A DNA stretch of 64,000 bases from Gordionus sp. m RMFG-2023 (lineage: Eukaryota; Nematomorpha; Gordioida; Chordodea; Parachordodidae): NCBI RefSeq assembly GCF_954871325.1, contig NC_088777.1, positions 50,631,366 through 50,695,365 of the forward strand, read 5' to 3'. Positions 25,701 to 35,148 of the stretch are shown one piece after another. Every line of letters begins with the position of its first letter. The stretch's first letter is position 1. Below the pieces are notes generated by a model. That model was not told the DNA's origin, searched no databases, and saw only the letters and a program-made list of their open reading frames with translations. Made by a program: the position numbers and the translations under genes.

Positions 25701-28284
25701 TCCTGCTTCCAAAACTTCAAAATATTGCCATTGTTATTTGTTTTATTTTTTAAAATTTTATTTTGATAATATTGATATTGTTATAATTTAAAAAAATATG
25801 ACAAAACACTAAAATATTAAAACTATATAAAAATATGTAAAAAAAAATTATAAAAACTAAATAAAAATATATATTGGTCCTTAGCTTTTTTTAAAAAAAA
25901 ACATTTTTATTATAAATAATTAAGTTTTAACAATCTCTAAATGAGTCTGACCTTATTTGTCTCAACCTAAAGATACATAGTATTTTTCCTTATTCATATT
26001 TGATTTTTTAGAACGGCTAACTCAATATTACATCCAGAAAAATAAACCATTATAATTTTTTATATACTGAACAGTTATAAATGTTTGGATCCCTGCTTAA
26101 ATGTTCAATGAAATGCCATATTGCATTGAATAATTGTTGCAATAATTCGGATTTTTTATAAATATATTTTTTAATATTTTCTAAAACAAAAATGTCTTAA
26201 CCTCATCCCTTTTCATTCATTATATGCCTTAATTTTATACTATTTACTTTTTTTTAAATTCCCTTTTTAAATCCCTTATTTTCGCCTTTTAATTATGTGG
26301 TGCCAGCCGTAAAAAAGAGAAGAAAAAGTAATTATATTATTTTATTTTTTATTCATGGGGATTCGGAATATTTTTTAAATATTTTTATAAAAATATTTAA
26401 ACAAAAAGATCCCGAATAAAACGTGGGGATTCAAGATCTTGAATCCCAACGTTGGGATTCCGAATCTCACATGATTCCATATCCCAATACGACATATATA
26501 ATATATATAATTTATTTAATAATATATATAATTTATTTTAGCCAATTTGCGCAAACATCTTCTAACCAAACATCCTGAAGTAATCAATGATTCGCCACCT
26601 TTGCCTGATTCTATTATAGGGGCAAGAAAACTTACAACAGACGATAATTTTCATTTAAATAAATTAATACTCAAATATATCATCAATGAAAATATTTCAT
26701 TTAGAACGTATGATAGTAAAAATTTTAAAGACATCTTTACATATTTAAACAAAACCTCCAAAGTTTGGTGCAGGCAAACTGCTATGAAATATTTAAACAA
26801 TATATATAACGAGGCTAAAACAAATATTATGAATTCCTTCCATAATTATAAAAATAAGATGGCAATAACAACAGACATATGGACCAGCAATAATTTAATA
26901 AGTTATTGCGCCATAACGGTCCATTATATAAATGATAAATGGAATATAACTAATGCCTTATTATCAATTACGGAATTTGCCCACCCTCACACGGGTGAAG
27001 ATATTAAAGAATTATTATTATCAATAATGACAGAGTACAAAATAATAGATAAAATATCATCCATTACCCATGATAATGGATCGAACATGCTTTCGGCGGG
27101 AAAGCTCATAATTCCTTTAATTCGTGAGACATATAACCAAAATTTTAACACAATTAGATGTCTTGCCCACATTATTAATTTGATTGTACAAGAAGGACTG
27201 CCAACAATCTCAACAGATTTAGAAAAAGTTGAGATGTTGGTGAAAAAAATTCATAAAAGTCCTTCCTTGATGCAGGATTTTGTTGATATTTGTAATTGCA
27301 AAATTCCATTAGATGTGTCAACTAGGTGGAATTCAAAGTATCTCATGCTTAGTAAAATTAATAAGGTATTAATATTAATATTTAATTTTTTTACTGTTTG
27401 ATTTATAGAATTTAGAAACTATTGTTAAAATGGGGAAAAGATGTATCAATGAAAATTTTTACATTAATACAGATGAGAGTAGAATGTTAAAAGATATAGA
27501 GGATTTTTTATATCCTTTTTATAAAATAACGTGCGAGATAAGCACGAATACATCTACAATAGGGATGTATGCACTATATTTAGATACGATTCAAATATTA
27601 CTGGTAACAAGTATTGAAACCAGTAATAATAATGTTATAGTAGAATCGTCTAGATCTATGTTGGCTAAATGCCAAAAATATATCAATATTATGGACAATT
27701 TCGAAATATATGTGTGTAGTTTTCTTGATCCACGTATCAAGAAAACATTCATACCTTTATGGATGAACAAAGAATGTTATTATGAAAAATTGATTGCTTT
27801 ATATGGTAAATACCTGTGTAATATATCGCCAGAAATATCAGAAAAAGACGATAATTGTGAAATGATGTCAATAACTATCTTAAATAGTCTGAGAAGGTAT
27901 ATATTTAATATTCTATAACTATTTTAAATTTTCTCAAAGTTGATATATTTAATTTTAATAATTTATTTTATATTTTTAGGAAAGCCTCGTTAGTTCCAAT
28001 GGTGAACGAGATCGCCGAATACCTAGCTGATCCAGTAGTCTCAGCAACGACTACAGTGTTGGATTGGTGGAGCTGTAATTCTGAGCGTTTTCCGTACCTT
28101 TGCATGATGGCTAAAGATTTTTTTGTCGCAGCAAAGTACATCCGTTGAGAGCGAGCGTGTCTTCTCAAGAGGGGTGGACACCGTAACAAAGAAAAGAAAT
28201 CGCATGGCCTCCGAAACACTTAAACAGTGTTTATGTTTAAATTCATGGGATATCAATATCATGAATAATAAATTTTATACATAA
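22760..28284 (+). CDS. hAT-family transposase with BED zinc finger, five inferred exons
   Basis: The transposase would excise and reinsert this element. Exons inferred from GT-AG sites and frame: 22760-22819, 22904-23060, 26542-27365, 27409-27896, 27980-28284. The small introns are 84, 43 and 83 bp; the third is 3.5 kb. The BED finger is split by that intron: CNHC (residues ~59-62) lies in exon 2 and H-x4-H (~78, 83) in exon 3. hAT hallmarks follow: TTDIWTS (Asp ~184), THDNGSN (Asp ~250), RCLAHIINL (Cys ~279, His ~282), LDVSTRWNSKYLML, VLDWW, and STSVESERVFS (Glu ~568). The spacing fits the hAT DDE catalytic triad. The exon total is 1834 nt, one base over 611 codons. The extra base is in T7 at 28118-28124, where the left-arm copy has T6; as it stands, the frame stops 14 codons after the T tract, before the SERVFS motif. 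The last 212 nt lie inside the right arm. The gene resembles the Ac/RICESLEEPER-like branch; the exon junctions are predictions. Confidence 0.8.
23597..23665. repeat. internal fragment of the same hAT family's end
   Basis: TATGTTGTTCAAACG-TCGCGACCCCGACCC followed by GGGTCGTTTTTTT closely matches the reverse complement of the element's own right end (TAGTGTTGTTAAAACG...). It sits alone in the third intron, so it is a truncated second copy of the end or a residue of an older nested insertion. Confidence 0.55.
23840..24070. repeat. two to three tandem ~90-bp units with GGCCCGG cores
   Basis: Two adjacent units share TTTATAATAGATTTTT-AGCTAATAA, then AAATATTTAATTT, and end in a GC-rich core (CTAGCCCGGCCCGG, GGCCGGCCCTG). 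A third core (GCCCAGCCCGG) follows at about 24040. These are GC islands in very AT-rich intron sequence; their class is unknown. Confidence 0.55.
24190..24370. mobile_element. diverged copy of the GATTTG-ended foldback miniature element
   Basis: The right end, read inverted, starts CGATTTGATCGATTTTTAAAAA. The centre holds CATCTATGAGCAAAATCT, which matches CACCTATGGAGCAAAATCT in the copy at 33149-33331. The left end is more degraded. See the best copy at 54804-54960. Confidence 0.4.
25130..25215 (-). pseudogene. hAT transposase dimerisation-region fragment
   Basis: The minus strand reads YLNQAVPATQISVERAFCVI, matching the A-x-PATQ-x-SVERAF block of hAT transposase C-termini. Only about 28 codons are recognisable. 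It is not from the large element's own gene, whose equivalent reads STSVESERVFS, so it marks a different hAT lineage nested in the intron. Confidence 0.6.
25523..25745 (-). pseudogene. second hAT transposase C-terminal remnant
   Basis: The minus strand reads NILKFWKQENLFPFLRKL, then ILSALANSASSERLF and DILLFLSKNLDL before the stop. ILKFW-x-NLFPFLRKL and SASSERLF are the two core blocks of the hAT C-terminal dimerisation domain, and the final DILLFL-x-KNL is also typical. About 70 codons survive without upstream catalytic parts. The frame continues upstream of the TTG at 25720, so this is not a natural start. It belongs to a hAT lineage different from the host element. Confidence 0.7.
25998..26047. 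repeat. half copy of the GATTTG-ended foldback miniature element
   Basis: GATTTTTTAGAACGGCTAACTCAATATTACATCCAGAAAAATAA matches one terminal repeat of the elements at 33149 and 54804. No partner end was found. Confidence 0.35.
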
Positions 28285-29274
28285 TTTTTATATCTATATA
28301 TATTGTTAAATTAAATTTTTTGTACATTAATAAATATATATAATTTAAATAAAAATATTTAAACTCTAAATGTATCAAATATTTAAGATGTTTTGAGCTT
28401 AGTATTCTTGTTTCAGGCTGTTGTTTTTTATGAATACTGTAGAATATTAGTGTTTTAATATTATTTGACTTTAAATTGATAACTAAAATAGTTTTTGATA
28501 TTAAGATTTAGAATTTTGAACACTTGAGAAAAATTACAAATTAAAATTGATACTGGGATTAACTTTGAACCATGTTATAAAGCGCTATACTTTTTTTCAG
28601 GCGTTAATTATTCACTATTTTATTAAGAAGAATATTATGAGAGCAATTTTTCTCATAGATTATATAAAGGTATAGATATCTATTATTGTAATTTCAGGAT
28701 TAGTAATATTTTTCTTGCTAAATAGGCTTAAAACGAGAGATTTTAAATATTAAATGCATATAAAAATTATTAAGATATATTTATAATTAATTCTAAAATC
28801 TTAATCCTTTAAATTAATATTTAGTCTACACAATCTAGTTTCCAATATAATTTAAAATGTCATCGATAGAGATTGATATAAAAGATATTGGTGCAGATAA
28901 TATATACAAAGTTATTACTCTGTACAATGATATGTAATTTCCTTCATGAGATATCGCATAAAATTTATTCTCGAAAAAAAAACAAGGTATAAATATCATT
29001 GTAAGATGTGCCAAGTAAATTTTATCCTAACTAGAAACTTCAAAGAGGAAATATTTTAATATCCTTAAACTTAAAAATATAATATGAATAAAACATAGAT
29101 GAGTTTATGTGATAGTTGATTTTCTGACCCAGTCTATGACAATAACATATTTAAGAATTTTTTTATAAATTAAAATTACAAGAAATATATTAGCATCTCA
29201 TTTTATCACTCAAAAATTATTATGTTCCTTACTACTCGTATATATAATAACATTTTTTGTCCCTTATCTATGAT

Positions 29275-31300
29275 ACTTCCTCACTGATATTTTAATTTAA
29301 CATGTTTAGGATATATATTTTTAGTTATTTGCTTTAAAAAAATTGGAAAAAGTTTAAAAATAACGATTATGACAATTGTTACCTATCTATGATACATCTT
29401 CACTGAATTTTTAATTTAACATGTTTAGAATATATATTTTTAGCTATTTTCTTTAAAAAATGTTAAAAATAGCGATTATGAAAATTGTCACCTATCTATG
29501 ATACATCCTCTTAAATTTTTAATTTAACATGTTTAGAATATATATTTTTAGCTATTTCCTTTCAAAAAATTTGAAAAAGTTCAAAAATAGCAATTATGAC
29601 AATTGTTACCTATCTATGATACATCCTCACTGAATTTTTAATTTAACATGTTTAGAATATATAATTTTAGCTATTTCCTTTAAAAAAATTTGAAAAAGTT
29701 CAAAAATAGCGATTATGACAATTGTCACCTATCTATGATATATCATCACTGAATCTTTAATTTAACATGTTTAGAATATATATTTTTAGATATTTCCTTT
29801 AAAAAAATTTGAAAAAGTTCAAAAATAGCGATTATGACAATTGTCACCTATCTATAATACATCATCACTGAATTTTTTATTTAACATGTTTAGAATATAT
29901 ATTTTTAGATATTTCCTTTAAAAAAATTTGAAAAAGTTCAAAAATAGCGATTATGACAATTGTCACCTACCTATGAAACATCATCACTGAATTTTTAATT
30001 TAACATGTTTAAAATATATAATTTTAGCTATTTCCTTTAAAAAAATTTGAAAAAGTTCAAAAATAGCGATTATGACAATTGTCACCTATCTATGATACAT
30101 CCTCACTGAATTTTTAATTTAACATGTTTAGAATATATATTTTTAGATATTTCCTTTAAAAAAATTTGAAAAATTTCAAAAATAGCGATTATGACAATTG
30201 TCACCTATATATGATACTTCCTCACTGAATTTTTAATTTAACATGTTTAGAATATATATTTTTAGATATTTCCTTTAAAAAAATTGAAAAAAGTTCAAAA
30301 ATAACGATTATGACAATTGTCACCTACCTATGATACATCCTCACTGAATTTTTAATTTAACATGTTTAGAATATATATTTTTAGCTATTTCCTTTCAAAA
30401 AATTTGAAAAAGTTCAAAAATAGCAATTATGACAATTGTTACCTATCTATGATACATCCTCACTGAATTTTTAATTTAACATGTTTAGAATATATAATTT
30501 TAGCTATTTCCTTTAAAAAAATTTGAAAAAGTTCAAAAATAGCGATTATGACAATTGTCACCTATCTATGATAAATCTTCACTGAATTTTTAATTTAACA
30601 TGTTTAGAATATATATTTTTAGATATTTCCTTTAAAAAAATTTGAAAAGTTCAAAAATAGCGATTATGACAATTGTCACCTATATATGATACATCCTCAC
30701 TGAATTTTTAATTTAACATGTTTAGAATATATATTTTTAGCTATTTCCTTTAAAAAAATTTGAAAAAATTCAAAAATAGCGATTATGACAATTGTCACCT
30801 ACCTATGAAACATCATCACTGAATTTTTAATTTAACATGTTTAAAATATATAATTTTAGCTATTTCCTTTAAAAAAATTTGAAAAAGTTCAAAAATAGCG
30901 ATTATGACAATTGTCACCTATCTATGATACATCCTCACTGAATTTTTAATTTAACATGTTTAGAATATATATTTTTAGCTATTTCCTTTAAAAAAATTTG
31001 AAAAAGTTCAAAAATAGCGATTATGACAATTGTCACCTATCTATGATACATCCTCACTGAATTTTTAATTTAACATGTTTAGAATATATATTTTTAGCTA
31101 TTTCCTTTAAAAAAACTCAAAAAGGCTCAAAAATGGCGATTATGACAATTGTCACTTATCTATGGTACATCTTCACTGAAATTTTGATTTAACATGTCTA
31201 CAATATATATTTTTATCTATTTCATTTAAAAAAGTTCAAAAATAACCATCATAACAAATGGCTCTTTTCTATGGTGCATTTTCACTTAAAAATTTAAAAA
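29275..31300. repeat. ~119-bp satellite array, right arm
   Basis: Inverted counterpart of the left array; again I count 16 units carrying TGACAATTGTCA or a one-base variant (for example TGAAAATTGTCA at about 29476). The order of variant units is not an exact mirror of the left array, so the two arrays have changed separately since they formed. Confidence 0.85.
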
Positions 31301-31404
31301 AATAACTATGATGAATAGTTAATCCAGAGTATTATAATTTAAAGAAGCTTTAAGTAACTTTCCCGCCTATAATATTAATATATACTAAATGTTATTTGAC
31401 TTTT

Positions 31405-32018
31405 GGTCAAAAAAAATGATCTAGATATTGGGTTAAGGGTGAAAAAAAGCAACCCTAACTTTAAGTCGACTTTAAAAAAAAAGATCCATATTTTGGGTCG
31501 GATTGAATAAAACGACCCGATGTTTGAGTCTGAGTCAGAAAAACGACCCAAACTTTGTGTTGGAGTCGAAAATACGACCCAAACTTCAAGTTTGAGTCGA
31601 AAAATACGACCCAAACTTCAAGTTTGAGTCGAAAAATATGACCCAAACTTCAAGTTTGAGTCGTAAAAAACGACCCATATTTTGGGTCGAAGTCGAAAAA
31701 AACGACCCAAATTTTTAGTCGGAGTCGTAAAAAACGACCCATATTTTGGGTCGAAGTCGAAAAAAACGACCCAAATTTTTAGTCGGAGTCGTAAAAAACG
31801 ACCCATATTTTGGGTCGAAGTCGAAAAAAACGACCCAAATTTTTAGTCGGAGTCGTAAAAAACGACCCATATTTTGGGTCGAGGTCGTTTTTTTTGGCTT
31901 GGACTTGGCTCGGAGTCGAAAAAAACGACCCATATTTTGGGTCGAAGTCGAAAAAAACGACCCAAACATTGAGTCGGAGTCGAATAAAACGACCCGAGCT
32001 TTGGGTCGGGGTCGCGAC
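31405..32018. repeat. degenerate GGGTCG array, right arm
   Basis: Counterpart of 18366-18935, slightly longer. It contains a cleaner tandem run of about 60 bp per unit (GTCGTAAAAAACGACCCATA ... GACCCAAATTTTTAGTCGGA) repeated three times at about 31660-31860. Confidence 0.75.
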
Positions 32019-32040
32019 TCGCGGCGTTTTAACAACACTA

Positions 32041-32048
32041 GTCCTACG
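32041..32048. repeat. 8-bp target site duplication, right copy
   Basis: GTCCTACG, identical to 18318-18325. Confidence 0.9.
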
Positions 32049-33128
32049 CGAAGAAAAAAATAGTAAAAAAAAATTGTTTTATGTTAGATTTTAAAAAATA
32101 TATTTTTTTTATATATTTTTGGTAAATAATTGAAACTCGGGAAAATTTTTAATATAACAACAAATATTTGTTATTACTTTATCATATATTAACATTGTAA
32201 ATAAAAATATTAAACTAATTAACTAAATTTCAAATAGTACACACACACGCACAACATATGTTAATGTTAAAAATAATAATATTGTAAGATGAGGTACTCA
32301 TAAAGCTAATGTAATTAGACTTGTGAATAGCTATGGCGACTATTTGTCTTAAGAAGGAGCCTTCGCGTCATCTTTAAGTTTATGATTGGGCGAGCAAAGT
32401 TTCTTGAAAAAGGATAAAGCGCGATTCCCAAAATTGTTAAGGTGATAAAAAATTATGGGAATAAATATGTATTCTTGTGAAATTTCAGAATATTTTGCGA
32501 TTCAAGGACTTAACATTTAAATGCTTGATTGCAAGGAGTCAAAGGATCTCTGTACGAGTAATTCCAGACCAGGAATTGACCTCTGTTTCAATTTGAGAAA
32601 TCCCATAAGAAGGTTTTCCATGAGAAATGATTTAAAGTTTAAAAAAATAACACATTGCCGCTTACTTATACATTGATTCAAAATATTAAGATTTCAATAA
32701 CCCAGACATTACCGCTTACATATATATTGATTTAAAATATTAAGATTAATAAAAATATTTAAAAATATATCTAATTAATAATATTTTATCAATATGACTG
32801 CAAATTTTATGGGGATTCAAAATTTATATGGATCATATTTTTTCAAAAATAAAACATGCACATTATTTTACTTATTCGTTCAAAGGTATCACAAATTTTT
32901 ATAAGAAAAATTTTTTAGAACATTTATATAAATTTTATTTTTTTTACATTTTATATATTTTCTTTTATTTTGTAAAAAATTATATGTTATAATGTAAAAA
33001 AAAGTTATTTTATATATTTTTGAATTTAACCATGATTTTAAAGTTTAGATTCAAATATAAGAATGATATATATGGATTTATTATATATATGAAAAATTGA
33101 GTGTTAATTTATAAAATTATTTCCAAAT
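32049..33128. other. intergenic DNA with a short tandem duplication
   Basis: Mostly AT-rich. The part at 32300-32640 is less AT-rich but I could not recognise a protein in any frame. A ~45-bp unit (CATTGCCGCTTACTTATACA ... AATATTAAGATT) is tandemly duplicated with changes at about 32653-32750. Confidence 0.5.
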
Positions 33129-33148
33129 TAGTGTTGTTAAACAGCTCT

Positions 33149-33331
33149 ATTTGAGCAGATTTTTAAAAAACGATTAACTCAATATTTTAGCCAGAAAAAT
33201 ATAGTTTAATCCTTGAGATATCGCAAATAGATATCGAAACTTTTGTGCCACCTATGGAGCAAAATCTTCAAACTTGCTTACTTTTCTGGGTAAAAAATTA
33301 AATAAGCCGTTTTTAAAAGTCGGCACAAATC
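33149..33331. mobile_element. foldback miniature element, GATTTG-ended family
   Basis: The ends are diverged inverted repeats of about 50 bp: TATTTGAGCAGATTTTTAAA at the left, and GATTTGTGCCGACTTTTAAA when the right is inverted, each followed by a CCAGAAAA block. It is 183 bp with no coding capacity and belongs to the same family as 54804-54960. Confidence 0.55.
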
Positions 33332-33705
33332 TTCTGACTATTCAAAATGATATTCTAAAAAAATTTGAATATCTTATTCGATTATAAAAATTTAAGTTGA
33401 GAGAAATACACATTTTATTTTGGACTATTTTTTTAGTACAATAGGCACCATTTCAACTTATTTATGAGAATTTATTAAATAAATAAAAAATAAACATATG
33501 TGACTACAATAATAAATCATCAAATTATATAATATGGCCTCACAATCTTTATTTAATTCTAATTTATTCAAAATAATAGTAATATTAAATAATTCTTAGA
33601 TTATCAAACATGAATGGAATATAAAATTAATAATAATAAGTAATTAATCTCATTAAAAAAAATTTGAAAATTTATCAGCCGTTAAATTGTTCCAGATAAA
33701 TCTCC

Positions 33706-33774
33706 GGGGTGTCCAAATGGGTTAGATGTATGCTTAGAAACAGAAGGACGCAGGTTCAAACCTGGTAAGGAGCA
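33706..33774 (+). other. tRNA-like leader of the LINE
   Basis: It contains GTCCAAATGGGTTAGATG, an A-box-like segment, and about 20 bases later CAGGTTCAAACCTGG, a good B-box match with a T-arm-like stem. A complete cloverleaf is not convincing. It is probably a tRNA-derived pol III promoter fused to the LINE's 5' end, or a SINE inserted just upstream, rather than a working tRNA gene. Confidence 0.45.
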
Positions 33775-33861
33775 TAAAAACTTTCAAGTTTTCGGTCAGC
33801 GACAGGCCTGGACTGTTAAGGAAACCTTTCCAATAAACAAAATGAAGTAAACAACGGAAAT

Positions 33862-34712
33862 ATGAATATGAAAACTATGGCGTTCCCTCCAAGCGACACG
33901 CAGGGTGTAGACCTCCATCCTGTGAAATGTAAAGGAAAGGTAAAAGCAAAGAAGACAAGATTAGCAAGTTTGAAAATTGGGACGCATAAAGGTAAGACGA
34001 GAGAATTGGCATCAATGTTTAACAAGAGAAAAGTTGATATAGCGTGCATACAAGAGACGAGATGGAAGGGAAGACTTTGATGATTGGAGATGGGTATAAT
34101 TGTACTATAATGTAATTGTTAGCAATAGGAACGGTGTCATCATCATCCTCAGTCAAGATCTAACCTCCACATTAGTAGAAGTCAACAGGATCTCTCATAG
34201 ACTAATGAAGATAAAACTCTGCATTGGTCAATCAATACTACACATCCTTTCATTAAATGCATCTCAAACGGGTTGCAAGGAAGAAGAGAAAGAAGACTTT
34301 AGAACTATACTTGATGAAGCTATAATGAAAATCCCTAAGGATGACCTAGTCATAATTCGTGGTGACTTAAATGCGCATGTGAGGAAAGCAAGAGATAGCT
34401 ACAAAAGGCATCATGGTGGTTTTGGATATGGAGAAAGAAATGATGAAGGAAAGCATGTACTAAAATTTGCGCAAGCCTTCGACCTTGCCTAGGAAAAAAT
34501 ACAATTATCTAATAACATATGAAAGTGGTACAAGGAAAACACAGATAGATTACATCTCTCGCAGAAGATTAAAAGATGTAATAGACTGCAAAGTCATCCC
34601 AGGAGAAGATATCGCCGCGCAACACAAGCTACTAGTCATGGATTTACACATCTCAATTAAATCCATTAAAAACAAGATAAAACTGGAACCATGCATCAAA
34701 TTGGCAAATTAA
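33862..34712 (+). pseudogene. LINE endonuclease domain (RTE type), broken
   Basis: It nicks the target DNA in living relatives. Conserved blocks are visible in three successive frames. LASMFNKRKVDIACIQETRW holds the metal-binding Glu. LNASQTGCKEEEKEDF stands where NAYAPQTG is usual. IRGDLNAHV holds the Asp-Asn pair. HHGGFGYGERNDEGKHVLKF, TQIDYIS, and AAQHKLLVMDL with the terminal His complete the series. The order and spacing match RTE endonucleases, often annotated as craniofacial development protein 2-like. The first frame runs 33862-34080, shifts to 34100-34492, then to 34467-34712, so at least two frame changes break this domain alone. Confidence 0.8.
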
Positions 34713-35148
34713 AAACAATGACAGATGTCTTTGCAATCAATGCAAACATTGAAACAATAGATTCCTCACAAGTCAGTAAAAAAATGTGGACAGACCTATC
34801 ATCCAGATTAATAGACATTGCCAAATTGACACTAGGCTTGACAAGGGGAGGCAACAAATCATACAAAGAACTATGGTGGTGGAATGAAGAGGAACAAACC
34901 ACTATAAAGTAGAAAAAACCCTATATAAAATATGGAACAAATCAAAAAAACCCAGATGAAAGACAAATTACAAAAAATCCAAGAGAAAGCTACAAAGGTG
35001 GTGGCTAGGACCAAATCGATGGCATACGATGACATGTACGAATATCTACATACCAAAGAAGGGCAAAATATACAAATTAGCCAAACAGCGAGGAAAGAAT
35101 TCACGGGATTAGACAGAGCTCCGAAAGTAATCAAATTAAGATGGGAAA

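Larger units (their letters stand above)
24495..26530. mobile_element. nested inverted-repeat insertion in the third transposase intron
   Basis: About 400 bp at the left (24515-24910) is repeated inverted at the right (about 26045-26500), including TGTCGTATTGGG and CCCACGTTTTATTCGGGATC. Within each arm GATTCAAGATCTTGAATCCC is itself a palindrome. The sequence TTTATTTAATAATATATA occurs in direct orientation at both outer edges (about 24498 and 26512), so it may be a target duplication or an older repeat. The inner part contains CAGGGACCCGAACCG (24832) and its counterpart ending GGATCCCTG (26098), which are hAT-style ends, and two hAT transposase remnants on the minus strand. Confidence 0.6.
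18326..32040 (+). mobile_element. 13.7-kb hAT transposon with ~3.95-kb inverted arms
   Basis: The element is flanked by the identical 8-mer GTCCTACG and its ends are the perfect 12-bp inverse pair TAGTGTTGTTAA / TTAACAACACTA. The inverted repeat continues inward, with small indels, to 22270 on the left and 28073 on the right, so each arm is about 3.95 kb. In order from the outside, each arm holds a GGGTCG-rich array, an array of 16 clear ~119-bp units, about 1 kb of AT-rich DNA, and a copy of the 3' end of the transposase gene. The unique centre (22271-28072) carries the rest of the transposase gene, with nested insertions in its third intron. hAT elements usually have inverted ends of 10-30 bp, so arms this long are exceptional. 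The arms are nearly identical near the inner end, which points to recent formation or continuing gene conversion. Confidence 0.9.
28073..32040. repeat. hAT right inverted arm
   Basis: Inverted copy of 18326-22270. It begins inside the last transposase exon at CTGTAATTCTGAGCG, passes through AT-rich sequence (28285-29275), the satellite and the GGGTCG array, and ends TTAACAACACTA. Confidence 0.85.

Noticed and set aside
27968-28262. Minus-strand frames opposite the hAT last exon
   Set aside because: Shadows of the transposase exon, which carries the recognised hAT motifs on the plus strand. The plus-strand frame at 22082-22309 is the same shadow in the left arm.
31375-32094. Overlapping frames on both strands rich in RFFRL, KIWVVFF or KKTTQ
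   Set aside because: They are translations of the GGGTCG array in the hAT right arm. The array is open in several frames at once and has no stable protein sequence.
33706-33774. Functional tRNA gene
   Set aside because: A good B box, but no convincing acceptor and anticodon stems, and it leads directly into the LINE.
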